Positions 1 to 6,389 of a DNA stretch of 10,094 bases are shown here, in pieces. This DNA comes from an uncultured Flavobacteriales bacterium. GTDB taxonomy: Bacteria; Bacteroidota; Bacteroidia; Palsa-965. The notes beneath the pieces are model-generated. The model saw nothing but the letters and a program-made list of their open reading frames with translations, searched no databases and was not told the origin of the DNA. Made by a program: the position numbers and the translations under genes. The stretch lies in contig CAMLEF010000152.1 of the NCBI GenBank assembly GCA_946478675.1, forward strand, positions 1-10,094. The letters run 5' to 3'. Within the stretch, counting starts at the first letter, position 1; every line of letters starts with the position of its first letter.

Positions 1-49
1 TAGCATGCACGCTCGCGCTAAACATTTGTATATTAATACTCACAGAGAG

Positions 50-79
50 TTGGAGCAAATGAAAAAATCATTACTTTTG
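50..79 (+). promoter_or_regulatory. Bacteroidota-type promoter of the tRNA-Cys gene
   Basis: A TTG at 50-52 (-33 element) is followed after 19 bases by TACTTTTG at 72-79, a perfect match to the Bacteroidota -7 consensus TAnnTTTG. The spacing is typical for the primary sigma factor of this phylum. Transcription would start about 83-87, only a few bases before the mature tRNA 5' end at 88. This is one of the clearest phylum markers in the window. Confidence 0.75.
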
Positions 80-87
80 CACCGTTA

Positions 88-158
88 GGTCGGATGGCCG
101 AGTGGCTAGGCTCAGCTCTGCAAAAGCTGCTACAGCGGTTCGAATCCGCTCGGGACCT
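88..158 (+). tRNA. tRNA-Cys (GCA), with mismatched acceptor stem
   Basis: The sequence folds as a tRNA. It has a D-arm with stem GCC/GGC (97-99, 109-111), an anticodon stem CAGCT/AGCTG (113-117, 125-129) around loop CTGCAAA with anticodon GCA at 120-122, a 4-base variable loop, and a perfect T-arm AGCGG-TTCGAAT-CCGCT (134-150). The discriminator base is T158, as expected for tRNA-Cys, and CCA is not encoded. The acceptor stem is odd: 88-94 (GGTCGGA) faces 151-157 (CGGGACC), so only the outer four pairs form and the inner three are G-G, G-G and A-C mismatches. A functional Cys tRNA with this 5' half would be expected to end TCCGACC. The gene has its own promoter and terminator, so it may be expressed, but charging or processing could be impaired. 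It could be a pseudogene or the remnant of recombination at the tRNA 3' end. Confidence 0.85.
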
Positions 159-167
159 CTTAGTGTG

Positions 168-201
168 AAGCAGCTATATCTTTCGATATAGCTGCTTTTT
201 T
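168..201 (+). terminator. Rho-independent terminator after tRNA-Cys
   Basis: A perfect 13-bp stem (AAGCAGCTATATC at 168-180 with GATATAGCTGCTT at 185-197) closes a TTTC tetraloop and runs into a T tract ending at 201. It sits 10 bases after the tRNA. On the opposite strand the hairpin is followed by CTTCACAC with no T run, so it should terminate mainly rightward transcription and not the leftward nuclease operon. Confidence 0.9.
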
Positions 202-256
202 GTTTGCCCTAGCTCCAATTCTTGCCTGACGCAATGATCATGTATACAATGATTGA

Positions 257-1126
257 TTAGAGCGGACGTGGTAATGTGTCAATCCCTAATATTTTAATGA
301 ATCCCCCATCACAGAATACGTCGCAATTCCCAAGCGTTAATAAAGTAACCGTTCTCCAATCGTTGAGCCCGAACTTGTCCTTGAAATGTGCTGCATTTTG
401 TAACATGAATTGTCTTACGACAGCTGCGCCTTTTTTTGCGTCATACACCATTTTAAGCCCTACGGCAAATGATGTTAAGAATGTATTTACTTCTTTCTTT
501 AGTCTTGTATTTAAGTTTACGCGCTTCATCTGGAATGCCATCTGTGTTTGTAGCTGTGGTGAAAGGGCTGGCACATCTGCTATATAGAATTGAAACGACA
601 ATGCGTTATTAAGAATTGAGTGATTCATTTGCAGGAACTGCACGTCAAGCGGAACGTCATCATAATAAACGTGTACAAACCTCTCTGTAGAATTAATTCC
701 TGTTACTGTTCGCTTTTTATTATTGCATTTATGACAAAGAGGCACAAGGTTTCGCGAGTACAACGCTAGCAATTGATAAACTGAACGAGGCAGATGGTGG
801 TCCAATTCATCCGCAGGTAAAATTCCACAGCAAGGGCAATAGTTAGTTGAAAGGAGCAATGCTGATCGCAGAGACTTCAGGCGTCCATTTTCTTGTATTT
901 CTGTGTATGCGTCATGAATTGCCGCTTTAGTTGATGCGGAAAACTCGGCTCCTTTCAGCTCCTCATGTGCAATCCCAAGTAAGTCGTGATATTTCTCATA
1001 TAGCTCTTTCAGTGAAGTATACTCGTCGGGAGTCAATGTGTGTTTAGGCGTTCCATCCTTGTATGTCAAGGCTGTTCTTACTTCTTCCAACGCATTCTTA
1101 TCGCAGGGTAAATCCACCTTCCACAT
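257..1126 (-). CDS. ptuB: HNH endonuclease, PtuB-like (Septu defence)
   Basis: Predicted nuclease subunit of a two-gene Septu-type anti-phage system. The 289-residue protein (from the ATG at 1126) has a zinc-knuckle HNH domain in its middle. It shows CPCCG (C97, C100), then DHH (D109-H111) for the catalytic/metal core, then NLVPLC (N126, C131) and KCNNK (C134, N135, K137). The four cysteines would hold a structural zinc. The first ~90 residues are charged and helical, and the ~140 residues after the HNH motif show no motif I recognise. The upstream ATPase gene ends within a few bases: its TGA is 2 bases before the ATG at 1126, or overlaps a possible GTG start at 1132 by 4 bases (GTGA). Translational coupling and a joint product are therefore likely. 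In known Septu systems PtuB cleaves DNA under control of the PtuA ATPase. The family call is from motifs and gene order; other ATPase-HNH defence pairs, such as retron effectors, use the same architecture. Confidence 0.82.
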   Translation of the reverse strand: MWKVDLPCDKNALEEVRTALTYKDGTPKHTLTPDEYTSLKELYEKYHDLLGIAHEELKGAEFSASTKAAIHDAYTEIQENGRLKSLRSALLLSTNYCPCCGILPADELDHHLPRSVYQLLALYSRNLVPLCHKCNNKKRTVTGINSTERFVHVYYDDVPLDVQFLQMNHSILNNALSFQFYIADVPALSPQLQTQMAFQMKRVNLNTRLKKEVNTFLTSFAVGLKMVYDAKKGAAVVRQFMLQNAAHFKDKFGLNDWRTVTLLTLGNCDVFCDGGFIKILGIDTLPRPL

Positions 1127-1128
1127 TT

Positions 1129-2793
1129 TCACTCGTTATTATATAAGCGTGACATAAAATACGCTCTCGCCTGAGAGCTCATTTCTGTTCCGAAAAGCTC
1201 TGAAATTTGATTATACAATTGCTCTTGAGTGCCATTATAGTACCTTCCTCCCACATTGCGTAGTACATTATCCAATACAGAATGATAACTTGTAATCTCT
1301 GAAGACAGGTTAAAAACATGTGAGGTAATAATCCCTATATTTTCTCCGAATGTTGCAATTGTGGGATGTGAGACTTTGATCTCTTCCCCTTCTCGTCTTA
1401 TTACGAAAACATTTTTGCTCAATGTTTCTTGTGGAACAACAGGCGAGTGTGTTGCCACTATCATGAAGCCATTTTTCTCCTCTAAAATTGCGCGAATCGC
1501 CTGCATTAAAACTGATAATAAAGGCGGGTGAAGATGCGTTTCTGGTTCATCAAATAGTACAAGAGAACGAGGTTCAATATGCTCGACCAATTTGGCAACA
1601 GAGTGCAGAACAAATTTGTGTCCTGTACTTAACTGCAAAAAATATTCGAACAGAATCTTTTCTTGCATCTCAAAGAAATTCTTGTTTAATATACTTTTGC
1701 AAGACGCTTCTTCCGACAATTTTGATGTTGCTAAATTAAAAAGGGGCTCTTTGTCATCGGCACTTATTTTCTTGATCGCATTGCAAAATTCTTCCGCAAG
1801 AGCATCTATTGATTTCAAATAGGTTTTTGTGTGACGATCCCGCAAAATTTCACTTTGAGGTAAGGTTCCGTCGTTCTCCGTTGAAATGAATTGAAGATGC
1901 TCCTCTAGTTCTTTAGCGATATCTCTTATACCACAAAATATATATCGTCCAATGCCTCGTTTAATATCTTTTGCGATTTGCTGCTTTTCCATACGAGATA
2001 TTCCCGGTACCTGAAAACTATCAAAAGCACTATAACAAAGCGCAATAATTCGGGGGAACCCGAGACCTTCTGGTGCGATTTTACCTACTGTAGATAAGTC
2101 TGCATTCTTTCTGTTGATCGTTGACGCGAATGCCACACGAGAAATTTTGGCTAAAAGAGTACTTTTCCCAGATCCATTCTTTCCTATAACAACCACTATC
2201 CTATTTGGAAGAGTATGTTCTTCTGATAGTCCAAACTTCGGTGCATCAAAATCAAAGAGAATTGGTTCGTGCATTCCTTTGACTTTGAAGCTGAATTTTA
2301 ATTCGAGAGAAGGCAGTTGTTTAAAATCACCTGACATAAGCATTGGGGCAATCTTAAATATATCATCGTCTTCATTTATACCTCTAAAAAGAGAAATTTT
2401 CCACCCGGGTTCCGTTTTGAATTTTTCTCCATAAGATGGCACAATAACAATATCACGCAGGCTATTCAATATCGCGTCGCGCAACTGTTTATCAAGCTGT
2501 GCGATCCTTTCATAGTAATCCAACGACTGGCCGAGTGAACAATATTCAGCATTTAAGGATTTGAATGTTCCTATAGGGATTTGAATACCATCTTCTGCTG
2601 TTTGACCTCTTTTAAGGATTTTAACCGCTCCTAAATACATTGGCTCTTTATCTGTCGAAAGGTGCCCTGACAAATAGAGTTGGTATTGCGTTTGAAATGA
2701 AAAATCGTTCCATCGATCTTGCTGTAAATAAAACTCCGCATCTTCCGTTTTACGTGGGACTTTTTCACGTGGGCCTATTACTTTAATCACCAT
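1129..2793 (-). CDS. ptuA: ABC/OLD-type AAA ATPase, PtuA-like (Septu defence)
   Basis: Predicted ATPase subunit partnering the adjacent HNH nuclease. The 554-residue protein carries a complete ABC-type (SMC/RecF/OLD-like) ATPase core. Walker A GKNGSGKST is at 204-212, an ABC-signature-like LSTGHK at 388-393, Walker B LVLFDEPE at 411-418 with catalytic E416 followed by a D-loop-like THLHP, and the switch histidine in ATHSP at 447-451. A helical region between Walker A and signature (about 220-385) is in the place of the coiled-coil/lid insertion. The first ~165 residues precede the ATPase fold and have no motif I can name. No TOPRIM nuclease motif is visible after the ATPase, so cleavage is presumably done by the HNH partner. 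It is first in the leftward operon. The region is AT-rich compared with the genes from 3000 on, which is a sign of transfer. No TAnnTTTG promoter is visible upstream; a TATAAT-like hexamer lies on the minus strand at 2856-2861. PtuA is the best guess. Confidence 0.82.
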   Translation of the reverse strand: MVIKVIGPREKVPRKTEDAEFYLQQDRWNDFSFQTQYQLYLSGHLSTDKEPMYLGAVKILKRGQTAEDGIQIPIGTFKSLNAEYCSLGQSLDYYERIAQLDKQLRDAILNSLRDIVIVPSYGEKFKTEPGWKISLFRGINEDDDIFKIAPMLMSGDFKQLPSLELKFSFKVKGMHEPILFDFDAPKFGLSEEHTLPNRIVVVIGKNGSGKSTLLAKISRVAFASTINRKNADLSTVGKIAPEGLGFPRIIALCYSAFDSFQVPGISRMEKQQIAKDIKRGIGRYIFCGIRDIAKELEEHLQFISTENDGTLPQSEILRDRHTKTYLKSIDALAEEFCNAIKKISADDKEPLFNLATSKLSEEASCKSILNKNFFEMQEKILFEYFLQLSTGHKFVLHSVAKLVEHIEPRSLVLFDEPETHLHPPLLSVLMQAIRAILEEKNGFMIVATHSPVVPQETLSKNVFVIRREGEEIKVSHPTIATFGENIGIITSHVFNLSSEITSYHSVLDNVLRNVGGRYYNGTQEQLYNQISELFGTEMSSQARAYFMSRLYNNE

Positions 2794-3009
2794 CGCGTTT
2801 ATTTTTAATGGGAATGTACAACATTTGGTCGATCATAGTTTAATAGTGATTTGTAATTATATTAACTAGATATTTCGTTTATTATTCCAGTTTTCAAACC
2901 CGATCTGCTTCAAAATACAGAAATGTCAATCAATACTTTTTTTCGAACTCTAAATTCATTCGCATGCAACCCGTTTGATTTATCTTTCGCCTCCACTCCG
3001 ACATCTCCG
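2794..3009. other. Intergenic region between divergent genes, with two dyads
   Basis: This AT-rich spacer separates the leftward ATPase-nuclease operon from the rightward LtrA gene. It contains a 5-3-5 palindrome AATGT-ACA-ACATT at 2813-2825. It also has an imperfect inverted repeat, with arms 2832-2844 and 2861-2871, that covers a minus-strand TATAAT at 2856-2861. A near match to the -7 consensus (TACTTTTT, one mismatch) lies at 2934-2941 on the plus strand and could serve the LtrA gene. A frame upstream of the LtrA start is open back to 2923, but it is AT-rich and unlike the family, so I treat it as leader DNA. No RNA gene or integrase is seen. Confidence 0.45.
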
Positions 3010-4233
3010 ATGCAAAATCCGAATTACAATATCTGGTGGGGGCCGCCGAAAAAATTCTCCCCGAAAGTTGCCGAACGCAAGATCAGCTGGCTCGAGCTTT
3101 TTTATGATCTCGTGTACGTGATCGTCATCTCGAAGATCACGCATTACCTGGCGGAGCACCACAATTTTTCCGGGCTGCTCGATTACATGTTCCTGTTCGC
3201 GATGACGTTCTGGGGCTGGTACAACGGCAGCCAGTACCACGACCTGCACGGCACGCCCGGCATCCGCACGCGTTTCATGACGCTGTGGCAAATGATGGCG
3301 GTGGGCGCATTTGCCGTTACGCTCGAGAGCCCTGCGGAAAGCCTCGTTTTCCGTTCGACGTTCGCGCTGCTGTTTTTACAGCTGTTCATCACGTACCTCT
3401 GGTGGAGCGTCGGCATTTACGACAAGGCGCACCGCAAGCTGAACGTTCCGTATACGGTGGCGTTTCTCATCGCCTTCGCGCTGCTCGTGATCACGTTCTT
3501 CGTTCCGCAGCCGTACCAGCGCATTTTATTCTGGGTGGCGCTGTTCCTGAATTATTTTCCGTTCGCGTTCACGGCGGTGCGTCTCGAAAAACGCAATGTC
3601 GATTTCTCCTTGTCGGCGAACATGACGGAACGATTAGGCCTGTTCACGATCATCGTTTTCGGCGAAGCGATCCTCGGCGTGATCAACAGCGTTTGTCATT
3701 TGCCGGAACTGAATTTCGCGACGTGGCTGTGCTTCGGGCTCGGCATCCTGATCGTGTTTGCGCTGTGGTGGATCTTTTTCTCGCTGATCGCCGATCGCAA
3801 ATGCAAACGCGGGATGTGGGCGGGCAATACGATGGCGCTGACGTACATTCCCACGCTGGCGTCGCTCGGCATGGTGGGCGCGGCATTTCCGTCATTGCTG
3901 GAACATGCGATGCAGGAGCACGACGGCTTCAGCAGCTCGCTGCAAATTATTTACGGCGTGAGCGTGGCGGTGTTCCTCTGCTGTATTTCACTCATCAGCC
4001 GTTTCCTGGTTTACCCGGAGGATTACGGCAAAGGGAAAAAGCTGCTGCAACCGTTCCTCGTCGTGACGGGCGTCGTCAACCTGCTGCTGATGCTGCTGTT
4101 CCCGCGACTGCCGCTGCTGGTGTATTTGCTTTTCGTTTTTCTCACGCTGCTGACGGTGATCGTGGTGACGACGCGCATTTGGTTCCGCATCGAGCTGCGA
4201 CGGATTTCGGAAACGCAGGAGCAGAACGACTGA
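3010..4233 (+). CDS. LtrA-family (low temperature requirement A) membrane protein
   Basis: Multi-pass inner-membrane protein of the LtrA family, whose biochemical function is not established (the name comes from a Listeria cold-growth mutant). From the ATG at 3010 it is 407 residues. Near the N-terminus it shows the family hallmark RKISWLELFYDLV (about 23-35), and mid-protein the conserved TERLGLFTIIVFGEAILG stretch. About ten or more hydrophobic segments span the rest, and the tail is short and charged. The frame is open from an upstream ATG at 2923, but those 29 residues are encoded by AT-rich DNA, precede the usual family start and overlap a possible promoter, so 3010 is preferred. The TGA stop overlaps the ATG of a 12-codon mini-ORF (TGATG) that ends on the start codon of the next gene, an AraC-type regulator. 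The two genes are therefore probably co-transcribed. Confidence 0.88.
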   Translation: MQNPNYNIWWGPPKKFSPKVAERKISWLELFYDLVYVIVISKITHYLAEHHNFSGLLDYMFLFAMTFWGWYNGSQYHDLHGTPGIRTRFMTLWQMMAVGAFAVTLESPAESLVFRSTFALLFLQLFITYLWWSVGIYDKAHRKLNVPYTVAFLIAFALLVITFFVPQPYQRILFWVALFLNYFPFAFTAVRLEKRNVDFSLSANMTERLGLFTIIVFGEAILGVINSVCHLPELNFATWLCFGLGILIVFALWWIFFSLIADRKCKRGMWAGNTMALTYIPTLASLGMVGAAFPSLLEHAMQEHDGFSSSLQIIYGVSVAVFLCCISLISRFLVYPEDYGKGKKLLQPFLVVTGVVNLLLMLLFPRLPLLVYLLFVFLTLLTVIVVTTRIWFRIELRRISETQEQND

Positions 4234-4271
4234 TGAACATCTGCGTTGAAATTTTTGCCGAAGATTTATGA
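4233..4271 (+). other. Possible 12-codon coupling mini-ORF
   Basis: An ATG at 4233 overlaps the LtrA stop as TGATG, reads 12 codons (MNICVEIFAEDL), and its TGA at 4269-4271 overlaps the next ATG as ATGA. It exactly bridges the 34-base gap between the two genes and could let terminating ribosomes pass to the regulator. Shine-Dalgarno sequences are absent, so coupling would be useful here. It lies at the end of a long open shadow frame through the LtrA gene, so it may be chance. Confidence 0.25.
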
Positions 4272-5128
4272 AAAACATTCCCGTCCGCAAGATCCGCCGT
4301 GTGCAGGGAGAACCGTCGCTTTCTTCCGGCTTTTCCATTCGGCGACTGCAGGACCTGCTCGCCGGGAAAGACCTGGTGCAGGAGCTTCACCGGCACGATC
4401 ACTATTTTATTCTCGCGCTGGAAAAAGGTGCGGGTCGTCATGTGATTGATTTTGTTCCGCAGCCGGTTGCGGGCCGCACGGTTTTCCTGCTGCGCCCGGG
4501 ACAGGTGCACGAACTGACGCTGCAATCGGGCAGCACCGGTTACCTGCTGCTGTTCAACCCGGATTTTTTCTCGCCGGAAAATCTTGCAACGCGTCATGTG
4601 CTGCGCAAGGCCGGGCACACCAGCACCTGCCGTTTGCCGGAGAAAGGATTCACGCGATTGAACGGGCTGCTGAATGAAATCTTTCGCGAGTTTACGGCGG
4701 AGCGCGAATCGTACGAGGAGGTGATCCGCGCGCTGCTCGGCATTTTCTTTATCGAGCTGGTACGCCACCGGAGAAATCGTCGTGCTGCCGGAGAAAAAAC
4801 GCTTCCTGCGCCCGAACGTCTCGAAGCATTTTTAGAGCTGCTGGAAAAGCACGTGTCGGAGCAAAAAACAACATCGGATTATGCTGCGATGCTACACCTG
4901 TCCGTTTATCAACTGAACGCCGTTACGCGCGCCGCACTCGGGAAAACGAGCTCGCAACTGATCGACGAGCAGCTGGTGCTGGAAAGCAAACGCTTATTGC
5001 TCGCCACCGCCAACCAGGTGAAAGAGATCGCTTATTCACTCGGTTACGAAGACGTTTCGTATTTCATCCGCTTTTTCAAAAAGCACACCGGCTATTCGCC
5101 CGAAGCTTTCCGGCAGCATTTCCGGTAA
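4268..5128 (+). CDS. AraC-family transcriptional regulator
   Basis: DNA-binding regulator of 286 residues, a normal length for the family. The N-terminal half is a cupin-like sensing domain (about 25-110) with the characteristic HRHDHYFILALEKG (41-54) and a LLRPGQVHEL turn (74-83). The C-terminal part (about 183-286) is the double helix-turn-helix module. It includes the first HTH around 203-220 and the well-conserved second HTH KEIAYSLGYEDVSYFIRFFKK (252-272), followed by HTGYSPEAFR. The ligand is unknown. Its start overlaps the end of a mini-ORF that follows the LtrA gene. A promoter lies just after it, ahead of a small redox gene set that it might control; that is inference from position only. 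Confidence 0.93.
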   Translation: MKNIPVRKIRRVQGEPSLSSGFSIRRLQDLLAGKDLVQELHRHDHYFILALEKGAGRHVIDFVPQPVAGRTVFLLRPGQVHELTLQSGSTGYLLLFNPDFFSPENLATRHVLRKAGHTSTCRLPEKGFTRLNGLLNEIFREFTAERESYEEVIRALLGIFFIELVRHRRNRRAAGEKTLPAPERLEAFLELLEKHVSEQKTTSDYAAMLHLSVYQLNAVTRAALGKTSSQLIDEQLVLESKRLLLATANQVKEIAYSLGYEDVSYFIRFFKKHTGYSPEAFRQHFR

Positions 5129-5177
5129 GTCCTGCTCAACTTCATTTTCGTCCTACCTCTCCCCGTATTGCTGAAAA

Positions 5178-5185
5178 TACTTTTG
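5178..5185 (+). promoter_or_regulatory. -7 promoter element for the 5205-7283 gene set
   Basis: TACTTTTG is a perfect TAnnTTTG match and the same 8-mer as in the tRNA promoter. It ends 19 bases before the ATG at 5205, giving a very short leader. A good -33 TTG at the right spacing is not visible, which may mean dependence on an activator such as the AraC-type protein encoded just upstream. Confidence 0.6.
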
Positions 5186-5204
5186 TCAAAAAAATTATCT
5201 CAGC

Positions 5205-5438
5205 ATGAAAACGAAATTGAAATTGAAAGCCGCATTGAAGATCTGGATCGTGATCTATCCGTCCATTACGCTGTTCCTGTATTTCCTCGGGCCGCTGATG
5301 GCGACGATGCCTTTGTATGTGCGCACGCTCCTCATCACGCTCGCGCTGGTGCCGTGGATCGTGTTTGCCGGCGTGCCGCTGGTCGACCGGTTGCTGCGTG
5401 TTTTTTCATCCGCGGAAAATGAAAACAAACATTCCTGA
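5205..5438 (+). CDS. Small two-helix membrane protein, unknown function
   Basis: A 77-residue protein with a basic N-terminus (MKTKLKLKAALK) and two hydrophobic segments, about 13-30 and 38-62, separated by a short MATMPLYVR loop. A polar tail follows. The pattern P-S-I-T-L-F-L-Y-F-L-G-P-L with PLYVRTLL resembles, from memory, the membrane tail of some antibiotic-biosynthesis-monooxygenase-like (COG3224-type) proteins, here free-standing. This is a weak family guess. It sits directly downstream of a perfect -7 element and 9 bases before the flavoprotein gene, so it is likely the first gene of that operon. Codon use matches the neighbours, which supports a real gene. Confidence 0.7.
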   Translation: MKTKLKLKAALKIWIVIYPSITLFLYFLGPLMATMPLYVRTLLITLALVPWIVFAGVPLVDRLLRVFSSAENENKHS

Positions 5439-5447
5439 ACAACGATC

Positions 5448-6365
5448 ATGAAAAACACTCCCGCATACGAAGTGATCATTATCGGCGGAAGCTACGCCGG
5501 TCTTGCTGCAGCGATGGCGTTGGGCCGTTCGCTGCGGCAGGTGCTGGTGATCGACAGCGGCATTCCCTGCAACCGGCAAACGCCTTTTTCGCACAACTTT
5601 CTCACTCAGGATGGAAAACCGCCGCATGAGATTGCAGCGCTCGCGAGAGATGAGGTGATGCGTTATCCGTCGGTAACGTTTCTGCACGACGAAGTCATTT
5701 CCGCTAAACGCAAGCCGGAGCATTTTTGCCTTTACACGAGCGGCGGGAAAAAGTTCAAAGCGAAAAAGCTGGTGTTCGCCACCGGCATTCGTGATCTTTT
5801 TCCCGACATCGAAGGCTTTGCGGAATGCCATGGCAAATCGGTGCTGCATTGTCCGTACTGTCACGGCTACGAAGTGCGCGGCGAAGCGACCGGCCTGCTC
5901 CTCCACGCGGAAACGGATTTCGCTTTTACTGGGCTGCTCTACAACTGGACGAAGCAGCTGACGGTTTTCACCAATGAAAATGTCGTGCTCAGCGTGGAGC
6001 AGCGCGAGCTTCTTCGTACGCGCGGCATTGCGTTAGTGGAAACGCCGGTACTGCGCCTGGAGCACGAAAACGGACAGCTGCATCAACTCGTGCTGCGCGA
6101 TGGAATGCGTTACCCGTTGCGTGTGCTGTATGCGCCGCTGCCGTTTGTGCAACACAGCAAAGTGCCGGAGATGCTCGGCTGCGGGCTCACGGAAGAGGGC
6201 TACCTTCGTGTAGACCACCTGCAGCAAACGACGGTGCCCGGTGTTTTCGCCTGCGGAGATAACGCTTCGCGATTGCGCACGGTGGCCAATGCGGTTGCGA
6301 CAGGAACGGCTGCCGGAATGATGCTGAATAAAGAATGGTCGGCAGAAGCGTTCCTGGCTCATTGA
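5448..6365 (+). CDS. Thioredoxin-reductase-like FAD-dependent oxidoreductase
   Basis: A 305-residue flavoprotein of the thioredoxin reductase superfamily. The N-terminal FAD Rossmann motif is IIGGSYAGLAAA (11-22), the strand-capping acidic residue is in VIDSG (34-38), and ATG (111-113) marks the FAD domain return. The redox-active pair is CPYC (C135, C138) in HCPYCHGYE, and the C-terminal FAD motif is GVFACGDNASRLRTVANAVATG (265-286). The second nucleotide domain (about 145-180) reads GLLLHAETDFAF, where the NADPH-binding GxGxxA/G of true TrxB would be, so that motif is missing. CxxCHGYE with this feature recalls GliT/HlmI-type dithiol oxidases and their bacterial relatives, which use oxygen and not NADPH. 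The substrate is unknown. It is the middle gene of an apparent operon with a small membrane protein and a pirin. Confidence 0.88.
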   Translation: MKNTPAYEVIIIGGSYAGLAAAMALGRSLRQVLVIDSGIPCNRQTPFSHNFLTQDGKPPHEIAALARDEVMRYPSVTFLHDEVISAKRKPEHFCLYTSGGKKFKAKKLVFATGIRDLFPDIEGFAECHGKSVLHCPYCHGYEVRGEATGLLLHAETDFAFTGLLYNWTKQLTVFTNENVVLSVEQRELLRTRGIALVETPVLRLEHENGQLHQLVLRDGMRYPLRVLYAPLPFVQHSKVPEMLGCGLTEEGYLRVDHLQQTTVPGVFACGDNASRLRTVANAVATGTAAGMMLNKEWSAEAFLAH

Positions 6366-6389
6366 CAACACGAACTTAAATTCACCGCC

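Noticed and set aside
231..253. Short direct repeat CAATGAT twice near the nuclease gene end
   Set aside because: Seven bases repeated in AT-rich DNA is expected by chance and there is no third copy, so it is not a CRISPR or iteron.
160..256. Possible retron ncRNA or toxin beside the ATPase-HNH pair
   Set aside because: Retron systems with ATPase-HNH effectors need a reverse transcriptase gene, and none is in the window. The only strong hairpin here is the tRNA terminator.
2890..2960. Second copy of the tRNA 3' end (att site) at the right edge of the AT-rich block
   Set aside because: Only TTCGAA at 2942-2947 is shared with the tRNA T-loop; six bases are not enough to call a direct repeat.
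2923..3009. Upstream ATG giving a 29-residue longer LtrA protein
   Set aside because: The extra residues are AT-rich coded, lie before the usual family start, and overlap a possible -7 element.
3285..4271. Long plus-strand open frame (328 codons) inside the LtrA gene
   Set aside because: It is a shadow of the GC-rich LtrA coding frame; its product is Arg/His/Ala-rich with no family pattern, while the other frame matches LtrA throughout. Only its last 12 codons are noted separately.
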